Assembly: GCF_000005505.3 (NCBI RefSeq)
Contig: NC_016132.3
Coordinates: 30,704,914-30,768,913, forward strand
Length of the DNA: 64,000 nucleotides
Origin: Brachypodium distachyon
Lineage: Eukaryota; Streptophyta; Magnoliopsida; Poales; Poaceae
Direction: 5' to 3'
In this document: positions 45,074 to 56,526 of the stretch, one piece after another
Layout: each line of letters opens with the position of its first letter
How positions within the stretch are numbered: the first letter of the stretch is position 1
The notes under the pieces: generated by a model
The model's database searches: none
The model's input: only the letters and a program-made list of their open reading frames with translations
What the model was told of the DNA's origin: nothing
Made by a program: the position numbers and the translations under genes

Positions 45074-45683
45074 GGTAAGCGACGCCAAGAGATTACTAGT
45101 TTGTGAAATTACCGTTTCATAGTTTTTATTTTTTTTGTGGGGCGCAGTCCGTATGATTACTCATGCATGCTCATGTAAGGCAATTCATACCCACGTTCTG
45201 GTGGCATATTTTAAAACAAACACGAACGGCAACTGCTGCTATTCTTGCCTGGCAACTTAATGTAAAAACAGAGAATGCAAATGGCAACTGTTACTGAACC
45301 ATGCCTGGCAACTTAGTGTGCAATGGCAACTGTTACTGAATCATGCCCGGCAACTTAGTGCAACCATTTTTTCTGTGGACGCATGAATCATCCCCACCTG
45401 TTCCACACATCCCCTGGTGCAACTTAGTGTTCAAACAGAATCATTATTTAACGAAAATGGCCAACACAAAGCTGATATGAAAATGAGGAAACAACAAAAT
45501 TAACAGTGCGTTATTTAAAAACGGTTTCAACTATCATATCACTGTACATGCTAGTTTTTAAGCATGTCATTCAACAACTTGCGTCTAATTTTCCTTTTTA
45601 TATCATGGTTATTATGCTCCAGATCATAACGCTAGCTGCCATACAGATATATAAGTAGAGGAACATGTCTACCCACGCTCCCT
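45074..45683. repeat. Convergent intergenic spacer rich in TGGCAACT
   Basis: Between the stop of the Ulp1-like gene and the stop of the transposase. GGCAACT occurs six times between 45220 and 45355, with alternating longer similarity (GCCTGGCAACTTA(A/G)TG and AATGGCAACTGTTACTGAA). Otherwise AT-rich 3' sequences. Confidence 0.7.
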
Positions 45684-48654
45684 CTAAGTGCATGTCGCGC
45701 GATTTGCCATCTTTTGCGGGCATGTCCTTGCGTCATGCTCAGCAGACCTGCAGATTTTGCAACGGCCTCGTTTCTTCGGTGCTTTTGGTTCGATATCCAA
45801 TGGTGATTTGTAGCGCCTCTCCCTGGGCCTCCCCTTTGTGGCAGTCATTGGCGGATCCCTAATTCCAACCCCGTTGGATGCAGCGGATACTTCCTGTGTC
45901 ACATTTTCACTTGGCGTAGCGTCCTCCATTGTATTCCCCCTGCCTTCTTCCCTAGCCCCTGCGGCAGATCCTTCAGTCGCAGTCCCTGTGGCAGATCCTA
46001 CCGGCGCCGCCTCTGACGTAGACCCCTGTTGCGCAGCCGCTGACACCGATCCTTCTGGTCTAGCACCTGACGTAGATCCTTCTGGCAGAAGTCCTTGTCT
46101 CCTAGACATTCCCATTGCTTCTCTAGCTCTAGCATCTTTTTCTTCTCTTTTCTTTAGCGCAGCCAGCTCGCTCCTCATTGCCTTCATGTGCCTTTCCACT
46201 ATTTTTGTCACATCCTGACCATAACAAGCGTCTTTAGCAATATCACTCAAACCCTTGTTCATCGTTGCATAACGCATCAATTTCCTGGAATCTTCCGGCA
46301 TCTCCTGCTGTGCGGTGTTTAGTTGCTGTGTACCATGCGGCCCAAGTGCGACATCTGCATTCCAGGTCCACCTCTTGAGAATGTAGTGTTGCGGCAGGAC
46401 TCTGACCCCTTCATGTTGCATGACTCTAAGAATGTGGCAGCACACAATGCCATCCCTATCAAATTTGCAGCATTCACAAGAGTACATGCATGTTGCTATA
46501 TCTGCTGCCAACCACGGTATGTCTTGCTGCCCCGAATGCCCCGTCATTGACACGGCCTCATACATGGTCGCCCCTGTCCGCTGGCAATGGTATGAGGAGG
46601 TCAGCTGGAGTTTCTCTTGGAACCTACAAGTCAAAGCACAAACAATGCCAGGAGGCTAGTGTTAGACTGGCAACTTGGACCATACAAGGTGGCAACTCAA
46701 AGATCATACATGTGCTAACTCAAAGTATAGAACAGTGGCAACTTGGACCATAGAACCGATGTAACTAAAATAATAAAAAAATGGCAACTCAAAGCCCATA
46801 AAAGTGGTAATTAAAAGCCTTTAACAGTGGTAATTTTTTTATGCATACAACAGTGGCTTTTTTTTTTTACCATATTCCATATTGTTAAATTTTTCTTGTC
46901 ACTGCAGTGTGGTAACTATAGTCATGAACAGTGGCAACTTGGAGCCAAAAAAATCGGCACTTCTTTTCTTAGATATGGAATAGTGATAATTGGCAACTTT
47001 AATCACATGACAGTGGCAACTTTAATCATAGGAAAGTGGCAACTATAAATAGAGTTTTGAACCTTTTTTACCTGTTGAACATCCTCCTTGTGTATATCAG
47101 CTTCACTTGCTCTTCAAGTGTGCTGAACCCCCATTTCTTTGGGACGGTAAGCGCTGTTTCAGCTTCAGCTTGTCTCTCCACGCCCAGTATCTTTTGCTGC
47201 AGAACTGTGTACTGCCATGCAAAGTCAAATATAGAATTACTGGGGCTGACATATCTCTTCAACACTGCGTTGAACCCCTCGCTTCGTTGTGTCGACTGTA
47301 AGAAGGGGTAGAAATTCATCATGAAGTATGCAGGGACCCAACTAGTCCTGTTTTCCCATAGAGCTGCCAGGTCTTCATTGTCATGTACTTGGTACTTTTC
47401 GATCATCGCGTTCCATTTCCACTCAAACTCCTCCGGTGTAAAGCTGTTGTCAATGCAATCTTCAAAATCAGCACGCAGCTCCAGGTTTCTCCCCATGAAT
47501 CCCCCCAGCTTTTCCTGCGCTTTCTTCATAATGTGCCAGCGGCAATTCCTGTGTGTCGCATCCAGGAAAACTTCACTTATTCCGTTCCGCATAGCAAAGT
47601 CTTGGTCAGTTATGATATTCACCGGAGCTATCCCATCCATTGCTTCCAAGAATGTTTTGAATAGCCACACAAAGCTCAAGGTGTCTTCGTTCCTCAGGAA
47701 ACCACAACCAAACTGAACGGACTGCCCATGGTTGTTTATACCAATAAAAGGTGCGCAGGGCATGTTGCATTTGTTCGTCAAATAAGTTGTGTCAAAGGAG
47801 ATGCAGTCGCTGTAATATTTGTACGACCTTCTCGCTTCTCCATCGACCCAATACAAGTTGATAACCTTGTCCTCGTCATCCATCTCGAAGCTATAAAAAA
47901 AGTCACCGTCCTCCTTCTTGAGCTGCTCGAAATACCGAAGCTTGTGCTGCATGTCCATCACAGTGTGCTCCCTCCGCAGCGCTGCCTTGAAGTTAGCCAT
48001 GTCTGTCCTCGTGTAAGTAAGATCGTTCAGTGTGCCATGGAGGTGGGATAGGAGCTGCATCATTTGGCTCGTCCGGAGGTTGCATTCATGTAGCAGTTTG
48101 ACAAACTGTCTTTCCTCTCTTGGAATGTGTCGGTGTGACCTCAAGTATTTGCACAGATCAAACTTTTTGATCACGGGGTGATTATGTTCTTCCTCAAATT
48201 TTTCCACGATATATGCCGCACCATCAAGCTTAATCTTCATTCTTGCACGGCATCCTGTTATTTCTGTTATGCCTCTCTTCCTTTTTGGAACGACCGACTC
48301 GGGCCGCTGTGTGTCTTCTTTGGCCTTCTTGTTCTTGCCCACTTTGTAGCACACAAACTGGGTTCGACTTGTTTCGCCACTTTTAGTGGGTCTCTGGTAG
48401 TCAATCCTTATCCCAAAGCCGTTCCACCTCGCATAATTGACATAGTGTTGCTGTGCAGCTTCAATGCTGTCGAATCTCATGTTGACCTCAGGTTTCTTAG
48501 GCGGTGAAATCCCATCATCAGCATCATCATCATTATCTTCATTGTTTTCTCCGCCATCTGCCCTTTCTTCAGTTGATCTATGCAACATTGGCTCTGGTGG
48601 CAATGTGCTAGCACCGACATTTATAGTGGGCGCAGAGCGACCCATAGTGTTCAT
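45684..48654 (-). CDS. FAR1/FHY3-type Mutator transposase
   Basis: Two exons, 47072-48654 and 45684-46623 (840 aa), joined by an intron of 448 bp with GT-AG ends and a split Arg codon. ATG 48654 lies just after a possible acceptor (GTGCTGCAG). In order: an acidic N-terminus; a FAR1 DNA-binding domain (about residues 55-160: FDSIEAAQQHYVNYARWNGF, CRARM, EEEHNHP); and the MULE transposase core (about 260-400) with D in CISFDTTYL, D in NIITDQDFAM and H in CRWHIMKK. A SWIM zinc finger follows (CECCKFDRDGIVCCHIL), then a Gly/Ser/Ala-rich tail and a C-terminal zinc knuckle (CKICRSAEHDARTC). No stop or frameshift, so it may be active or recently active. FHY3/FAR1 are domesticated relatives of similar length. 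A host FRS gene is the alternative. Confidence 0.85.
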
Positions 48655-50905
48655 ACCTGCAGCACGATGTGGAGCAACACAGTTCAAAATCACATGACAA
48701 ACAGATAATAAATTAACTTTAAGGCGACAGTTGCTTGCAAGGCTGGCAACTTCAAAACATGAGGTGGCATTTTAAATCCACAACATGCGGCAACTTATGA
48801 AAGCTCAACACCTCGATTCTCATGCGGCAACTTAACCATACACTATATGGCAATTCTTATCGCACATTTCTCTTACACCAACTATCATGAGTATCTGATC
48901 ATGACATTCTACAAATAAATCGACAGATAACCGGTCTGTTATGGGTGAGTAAAGGAGATGGGGGCGGGCAGGCTGGGTTCTACCTCCCGGCATCGCTTGT
49001 TGCTGTATCGCATGGGCTCAACTACCGTCTTTTTGTGCAAACTGGCAAGGCTGCCTTGTAGTGTATGGATCTGTAGAGAAATAACAATCATACATATATC
49101 AAACTATGGAAATCAAAGAATGTGGCACAACTTTCTAATATATGCCACATCAATATACTAGGCAACTATGTGTTGCAAATTCTGGCAACTCGTACAATGT
49201 GCGGCATATTCTTGTCCAAACTTTTTTTTACCTTGTCTTAAAACTGGATGCAGCACATTTTGAGTGGGGTTGGATCCATTTTCATCCACCTCTGTAGGGT
49301 GTTGACCTGCATTAGCAAATGGAATGAGTAGGCTTCAGTGCATGGCAATTTTAGTAGGGAATAGATGGCAACTTTTAGGATAATAAACAGAACCACTTCA
49401 AGTTGACTTTTTTTTGACAAGCTCATCTGGTATTTGGCCTAGTCCCCAAACCTTGCGAAAGTGATATGACTTGCTGTAGTAGCGGCAGCAACGGGTACGA
49501 GGAATGCACTTCATCAAAATTTTCTGCCAAAACATCATCCGGTGTCAACGATGCGAAGCTCCATGTTTGAAAAATTTCACCCATGCCTCCATCTATGTTT
49601 TCCATCCTTTTTTTCTTGTGATATCCCGTGGGGAGTAAGATACATGACAAGTTAGCGCATATAGTTATTATTTTACATGGTTCAAGTTCAAGCTTTTTTA
49701 CGATGCATCAACTGAACTTTTTGTTCTACCCATACATGCATCGGTCAGTCTACGTCGACGTGCTCTTCTTGTTTCTTGACACCACACGGCTGAACAACTT
49801 GGAGGGGCCAGATATGGAGCGGCTTTAAGAATTCGTGAAGGACATAAACATGGTTATGCGCTAGGGTTTATATGGTTTCTAATCCTAGAGATGGGGATGG
49901 GGGGGGGGGGGGGGGGCGCCTGCAACATATGAATGTGCATTGTGGCAGTTGTTCATTTACTCAATTGGCAGTTTATGTACAGTTAAGATGGTAAATTTGG
50001 TGTCACCCTAGGATGATAACATGCCTCAGCAACACATGCATGTTGTTTTTTTGTGTCAGCTCACTGTATTTACAATACTTATTCCGTTAGTTACATATAG
50101 GATGATAAAATCTGGACTCAATCTGGTACTTTTAGCAACACATGCATCAGACTTTTCAATTAAATTAGGGCTCATGTGTACACAGGAAAACAAACCCAAG
50201 ATTTTGATCCAACGTACAACTATCAACCGGTAGATACTTGGACCCAGATCCAATAGTCTCATGATTAAAATTGAACCAATATGAATGTAGGTGGGGAGTA
50301 GCAAGAATCACGTGACACCCAACTATAAATTATAAACTATTGATCGGCGCAATTTTTATGAAAGGGATTATGAAGATGAAAGATAGAGGGGCCAGAAAAT
50401 TGTATGGGTTTAGATAAAAGTCACCTTCCTCTTCGGTTGTTTTTCCCGATCAATAACGCAGTGGGGGAGGAGGGACGATGGATGTTCTTCTTTTTTGGAC
50501 TTTTGTTGTCGATTTCTTGGATCCGATCTCGGTGTTTCAAGAGGCGCCTCCTTTCACAGCCGCCATGGCTGCCGCCCGGAGATTTTCTCTAGCTTCCTTC
50601 GTCTCCCGTACTCTCTGCTTTCCTCTTTTCTGCGCCGTCGTGATGACTTGGGGAAGGAGACATTCGTGGGCTGTTGGCAATTATGGACCGCCACGTCTGG
50701 CAACTTCATCACAGGCCTCGCGCATGGCAACTAGCATCGCCGCGCCAGCGCACTACCGCGCGCACGGAGCCGTCTCGCGCTCGCGCGCTGCCCCGCGCGT
50801 GGCACTCGACGTGGCAGCCAGCGTGGCATGTACGGTAATCACGGCGCGTCGCTCGGAGGATCTAAAGCGCGACGTTCGCGCGGTATTCGCGTCCATACAT
50901 TTATA
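48655..50905 (-). other. Upstream region of the transposase, possible 5' exons
   Basis: Non-coding DNA with TGGCAACT motifs at 48745, 48788, 48828, 49184, 49365, 50697 and 50726. A minus-strand open segment at 49430-49600 (MENIDGGMGEIFQTWSFASL) may be a 5' exon, but its link to the transposase is unproven. A G18 run lies at 49899-49916. The last 300 bp are GC-rich and may be the element's terminal repeat. Confidence 0.35.
49899..49916. repeat. G18 homopolymer
   Basis: Eighteen consecutive G after GATGGGGAT. This is the longest G-run in the window and may be miscounted in the assembly. Confidence 0.8.
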
Positions 50906-50943
50906 GTCTTGAAAAAAGCGCTCCATACGCGCTCCCAACAGTA

Positions 50944-50996
50944 GCATAGGGAGTTCCGTCTCTTGGTAAAAAAAAAAGGCATAGGGAGTTCCGTCT
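50944..50996. mobile_element. Micro-insertion with A10 tail between 18-bp direct repeats
   Basis: GCATAGGGAGTTCCGTCT at 50944-50961 is repeated exactly at 50979-50996. The 17 bases between are CTTGGT, A10, G. This is a poly(A)-tailed micro-retroposon in plus orientation, only 37 bp before the start codon of the QOR-like gene, so it probably lies in its 5' UTR. Confidence 0.65.
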
Positions 50997-51032
50997 TCTC
51001 GTCTCCCAGCCAACCCAATCAGACGACCGAAA

Positions 51033-54000
51033 ATGGAGGCGCTCGTGGTGCGGCAGCTAGGGGACCCCACGCTGCCGCCTGGCGGCGAGGACTCGCCGTT
51101 CGGACCGATCTCCGGTGACCAACCGGTCCTGGAGCTCTCGTCGCCGACGTCCGTACGTGTACGCGTGGCGGCGACCAGCCTCAACTTCGCGACGTTCCTG
51201 CAGGTGCAGGGTAAGTACCAGGAGCGTCCCCCGCTGCCGTTCGTGCCAGGCTCCGACTACAGCGGTGTCGTGGACGCCGTTGGCCCCGGCGTGAGCAGAT
51301 TCCGCCCCGGCGACCGCGTCTGCTCCCTCGCTAGTGTTGGGTCCTTCGCCGAGTTCATCATCGCCGAGGAGAAGGCACTGTGAGTTCGTTTTCGCTCTAC
51401 TGGTTGGTGATTTCTGTAAGGAAGCGGTAATTTCTTTATGGAAGCTTACGCTTGTTTGTGTTATGTCTCGGTCATTAGATCTGAATAACTCCTGTAAATT
51501 TGTACGGGGCGAGAAAATACTTGAAATTCATCTATAGAGATCTTATCTTAAGCAGGCGCCCGAAGTACGGAGTATTATTGTTAACTGTTAGCATTTGGTC
51601 AGAATCAGAAACACAGACTTTGTAAAACTAATCCAATCTACACACTGGCGGAGCTAGACAAGAATGCCCGGGGGCGAAAGGGTGAAAATAGACCTAGCTA
51701 CCTATTTTCTATAATTATAAGCCTAAATAAGTTACTGTAATAAAAAAAATCGAAACACTAAGCTCTGCCGGTGAATCGACAGAAAAATCAACTTACAATC
51801 AGGCAACTTTGAATAGCAAAACCTTCTATTTATTGTGATTTATTGTGGTGAGTTCTACTGCTAAATCGGTACCATGTTATTTCTGTACCAGATTCGCAGT
51901 GCCTGATGGATGTGACCTGGTTGCTGCCGGAGCATTACCTGTTGCATTTGGTACATCACATTTGGCTCTTGTTCACAGGGCTCAACTAAAGGCTGGTCAG
52001 GTGGGCTCCCCATTTGCTTCTGTTCGTCTACATAATATCCATTGGACATTCTGATATGTCATTCTTAGTTTGAATTTTATTTGGAATGTACTAAATTAAA
52101 TTTTAATCTATGCTTTCACATGAGCTGTGTATTTTACATAATGTTTTCTTTTGTGAAAAATTGGTTCAAATTCTACTTGGATTAGGAAAACATTTTTCCA
52201 TATGAATATGAATTGAATGGGGCAGTCCACAACTCCAATCCCTAGGAAGCTGCGATGAATCAGGAATTTATGTGGGGATTCTCAAGTTCTGCTCGTACAT
52301 TAACTCTCATACTAGCTGTTATAAATGCAAAAGTCATATTTTGGTCTTCAACTTGGGAGCTGATACCTTTTGAGCCTTAAGTTTTGAGTTCTCATTTTAA
52401 GAGTTTAACTTTCTGTTGTGGTCATTTTAAGCCCTCAAATTGACTGTAATTAGGCCGATACAATCTTTTTGAATGACTTTGCATGTTTTATCATTTGTAC
52501 AGACTATGCTACGTGATAAACAGTAATATCTCTGATGACATATACAAAAAATCAATTTTGCTCACACACATACTTAGGACCTTTTGGTACAGCTCTAGAT
52601 CCTCATTTTCTGTCTCCCTTCTCCTGACTCTTAAGGATCCACTTAGGTAGGGATCTGTCTCTCGATCAATTCATAAAAGCTCTTAGCTGTCAGGTTGGCT
52701 CCTGAAACAAAAGGTCGCAACAGAGTGGTATGGAGGCAAACAGACCATACTATCTCTGGTTGTACCACTTCAAATGTATTTGTAACCTATTCCTTCATCA
52801 TTCTGTTAAAAATCTAGATATTTTTTACAGTTGCCCGCCGCATCCGTATAACATGTTCGCAAAATTCCTTGTTCACAAAATTGATTGAATTGAAAAGGAA
52901 TAAGCATGTGTTCATTCAAGCAACTCTAGTGTTCAGTGCATGTCTGAAATAAAAAATCTGAACTTCGTATATTTACATATATCTGAAAAATATACACTTC
53001 CAAACTTTGTATTAATTGTACAAGGACCCAGCAATCCACTGGGGAAAGTAGATTTATCAACTAGACCATGCACTTCTAGAAGTTCAAGCATACATTCTTC
53101 AACTGGGTCATAACTTTATTGTGCTTACACGGCACTACCTCGTGCAACTTTCCCTCTCCCGTTACCCTTTAGTCCATTACCATCTCTTGCCATCAGGATA
53201 TTGGCCAAGTTCAATGCAGAGGATACATTGTGAAATTTGGATTTTCAAATGTGGAGGCAGAGGTGTTGGCTTGGTTCCAGGCTTGAATCTGGGACCCAGA
53301 GATGAACCGGGCTGGGCCTTATAGTGTTTATGCTGCATATGCAACTCAAATTCTACAGTTCTGTGGTACTGGGATGTACTTCTTGTCTGTTCAGGATCCC
53401 ATATGGGTCATGCAACCCTTATAATTTGGACCCCCACCATCTGGTGTTAGATTTTTTTCGTTTAATTAGTCTCGTCAGGTTGATGGAATTAACACATTGC
53501 TTACTAATAATATGCATATCAGTTGCTGATGATGGCCCTGTGTCATACCAACCATCCGATTTTGCACCACAGCTTAAAACTAAGATGGGATTGCTCACCC
53601 TCGCTTAAATATGTTCTGTAAAAACACCCCGGTCTACTGTAAATTCGTGGATACATCAAGCAACACCACAATTTAGTAAAATAATTAGCGTCTGAACATG
53701 TTGTGTGATTCTTTCTTTAGTGTGTAGTAAAGAGTTGTGGTGGGTGATCCTTGTCGTGTATGCCGGTTCTTCTTAACTGGCCAAATATATGTGGTAAGCA
53801 TGTAGATACCCCTAGCAAATATAATACTGCATAAGTTCATTATGCATTATTCAACCATCTGATGTACTCAGCTTCTCCCAGTACAGTGTTTATTTTCATT
53901 AATACAAGTTGTAATTTCAGGTGCTACTTGTACTCGGTGCTGCTGGCGGTGTTGGGGTATCTGCCGTACAAATAGGAAAAGTTTGCGGCTGTATTGTTAT

Positions 54001-56526
54001 TGCAGTTGCCAGGTGATTAGCAAGACAAGCTAATTCTTGTGTCGTTATTTTGTTATGTGACCAATTTTTCTTTGGCCTCTAAATACTATTTGTCTTAATT
54101 TCAGGGGAATTGACAAATTGCAGTATCTGAAGTCCATAGGCGCTGATCATGTAATCGACTCAAGCAAGGAGGATGTTATCGGAAGTGCCAAGTCATTCTT
54201 AAAGACAAGAGGTCTAAAAGGTGTCGATGTATTATATGATCCTGTTGGGGGCAAACTTACTCAAGATAGCTTGAAACTTCTAAATTGGGGTGCACATATT
54301 CTGCTCATTGGATTTGCTAGTGGAGATGTTCCAGTCATTCGAGTTAACATTGCTCTTGTTAAGGTATACTAGTGTATTGAAATATGAAGGTGGTCTTCCT
54401 CGTTTTCATTAGTGAAATAGAATCAACCCTGGCTTTCAGTATTTAGCTTCAATGCTGTGTGCCCTTGATTGGTAGAATCAAAAGAACTTACTACATATAC
54501 TGAAAATAGGCATTTTTCCATGACAAGTTTTAGCTTGCTAAAGGAGAGGTCCCACTGAGGTCCGTTGATTCCTGCAACATCATGTTGAAACTAATCCTAT
54601 GTGCCTATACAATTGTCCCCTACTATCTATTTTCCTCAACATCTCCATAAGCCATATCATCAAGTAATAAATGTTGGCCATGCAACTCTTTCTCCTCTCT
54701 TTAAAGACTTTCTTTTTGGCCTATCATATTGATAGATATTTCACATGTTCACAATTTTTTTTTAAAAAATGGGCATTCGAAGGCCTCTTATATTTTGGGC
54801 CCATTTGTTTTGAGAAGTATTTAAAATTTTCTTATTTTGACCATGCATTCAGCATTCCTGCAGCAACATACAGGACATTGTCAAGTTTGATAATTTATCA
54901 GTCAGTACTATGGACTGCAATCCTATAATTTGCAACAAAACATTATAAGTAATGAATTTTGCTAATATAATACAGTCAGTTGATCTAAAGTTTTATTTGT
55001 TTTAATACGAAGTTTGTTGACAAGACTAGACTATGAGATGGCAATGCTGGGAAATTCAGTATATATAGACTTTACAGCAAGCAATAGAAATGAACTTCTG
55101 TAATAAGTATACTGATTATGGATAGAATTTCTTTCTGCACAATTTATGTTTATTAAGACTACGCTAATTGCGGTCTGATGTTTCAGAACTGGACAATCCA
55201 TGGTCTGTACTGGGGAAGCTACTTAATTCACCGGCCAGCAGTACTAGTTGACTCCCTTAACGAACTCCTATCTTGGCTTTCAAAGGGTTTGATAACAGTT
55301 CAAATTTCACACACCTACAGGCTCCCTGAGGTAAGTAACATAAAGAAACTTCACAGTACTTGCAGTAGGTCAGAATGTCTCATTAGTCACTACATCAATC
55401 AACGATTGTGGTGCTTCATGATGGCGGAACTTTAAGGTGTCTGTGGACTTCTTCTAAAATATGTTTGTGTAACTTGTAGTTACACTGTTTGCATCATCTG
55501 ACGGTTACCAGTTCATAGTATTATGTGATGTGCTTGTCATGATAGGCTGCTGGAGATATTATCTAAGTGAACGTTACTTCTCTATAGCCGTGTCAATATT
55601 AGTGTTTTGTTTCTAAAATGTGGATTGGTACCAGCTAAATGTAATATAATCTCATGGTTGTCATCGGTCTATTTCTGTTAAATGTACATCAAGCTATTCT
55701 TAATAAAATAGTTTGCATGTTCATTCTTTACTGTTAGTGCATGGGAAGTGTGTAGGTCGCTATCATTAATTGTTACTAGATGATGCCCCGCATGTTGTTG
55801 CAGAAATTTTTAGTTAACATATGCGATGAAATTGAGTAATCAAAGTGTATCCAAAATTGAAAACATATAATGAAAATTGTATGCTAGGTTCTTCACTTAG
55901 TGGGGGATAACTTGATGGAAAGTAGCATGCATGCATGTGCAAAAAAAAAGAGTTTCCCACTAAATAGGTGTGAACAAATTAATGATGTGATGATGTGTCA
56001 TGCTTTCATGTTGAGAGAAATCAAATAATGGGGGTTCTACTTAGATATGAAAGATAACGGACGCGATGAAATTGAGTTGCAACGAAAGAATATCCAAAAT
56101 TGAAAACATATAATGAAATTGTATGATAGGTTCTTCACTTAGCGGGGGATAACTTGATGGAAAGTAACATGCATGCATGCGCAAAAAAAATGAGTTTCCC
56201 ACTAAATAGGTGTGAACAAATTAATGATGTGATAACGTGGCATGTTTGCATGTTGAGAGAAATCAAATAGTTGGGTTCTACTTAGATATAGAAGATACTC
56301 ATATGTTGCATCTCTTAAATAATTACTGGTAAAAGTTGAGAAATTCATGGACCTGTGTCCAGTCACATGTATTTCTTCTGGGTTTTTGCATTTTTGTGTA
56401 TGAAAATTTACGTTAAAATTTTCAAATTTTCTACAGGCCCATCTTGCTTTTGCTGCCTTGAGGGATAGGAAGGCCGTCGGTAAAGTGATGATTGTTATTG
56501 GCTCGTCAGCAAAGTCAAGACTCTGA
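51033..56526 (+). CDS. Quinone oxidoreductase-like protein (MDR superfamily)
   Basis: Six exons: 51033-51379, 51892-52000, 53921-54012, 54105-54363, 55187-55330, 56437-56526 (346 aa). All junctions are GT-AG and in phase. The N-terminal GroES-like domain holds VAATSLNFATFLQVQGKYQE and FVPGSDYSGVVDAVGPGVSR. The Rossmann fold begins at VLLVLGAAGGVGVSAVQIGK, the NADPH-binding loop. VDVLYDPVGGKLTQDSLKLL follows and the C-terminus returns to the catalytic domain (AHLAFAALRDRKAVGKVMIV). This fits zinc-independent NADPH:quinone oxidoreductases (QOR2-like). They reduce quinones or reactive enals and enones in cytosol, mitochondria or peroxisome. The C-terminal residues SRL could act as a weak type-1 peroxisomal signal. 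No damage. Confidence 0.9.
52001..53920. other. Intron 2 of the QOR-like gene (1.9 kb)
   Basis: AT-rich intron with scattered short open frames and no recognised domain or element ends. Confidence 0.6.
55776..56295 (-). mobile_element. Small Helitron-like element with internal 240-bp duplication
   Basis: On minus it would start TCTTCTATATCTAAGTAGAA after A and end GCGGGGCATCATCTAG before T: TC...CTRR in an AT target. Inside, a unit of about 240 bp (from 55824 and again from 56064) is repeated with few changes; both copies hold AGTTTCCCACTAAATAGGTG. It lies in the last intron of the QOR-like gene. Confidence 0.6.

Larger units (their letters stand above)
37330..50905. mobile_element. Mutator-like element (FAR1-type transposase plus Ulp1-like gene), putative ends
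   Basis: It contains a minus-strand FAR1/FHY3-type transposase and a convergent plus-strand Ulp1-like gene, the gene pair known from Kaonashi-type MULEs. Diverged inverted ends may be at 37330-37395 (ATACATTTACGG...CGCGTGAACGT...GCGACGCGCG) and, inverted, 50843-50905 (...CGCGCGAACGT...GAGCGACGCGCC). Identity is only moderate and no 9-bp target duplication was found, so the ends are tentative. A GCGCGTG (reverse of the FHY3/FAR1 core site CACGCGC) sits at 50795-50801. Confidence 0.5.

Noticed and set aside
48654..48693. Start of the transposase 39 bp further upstream
   Set aside because: The upstream frame begins with GTG, not ATG, and a good splice acceptor (GTGCTGCAG) lies just before ATG 48654.
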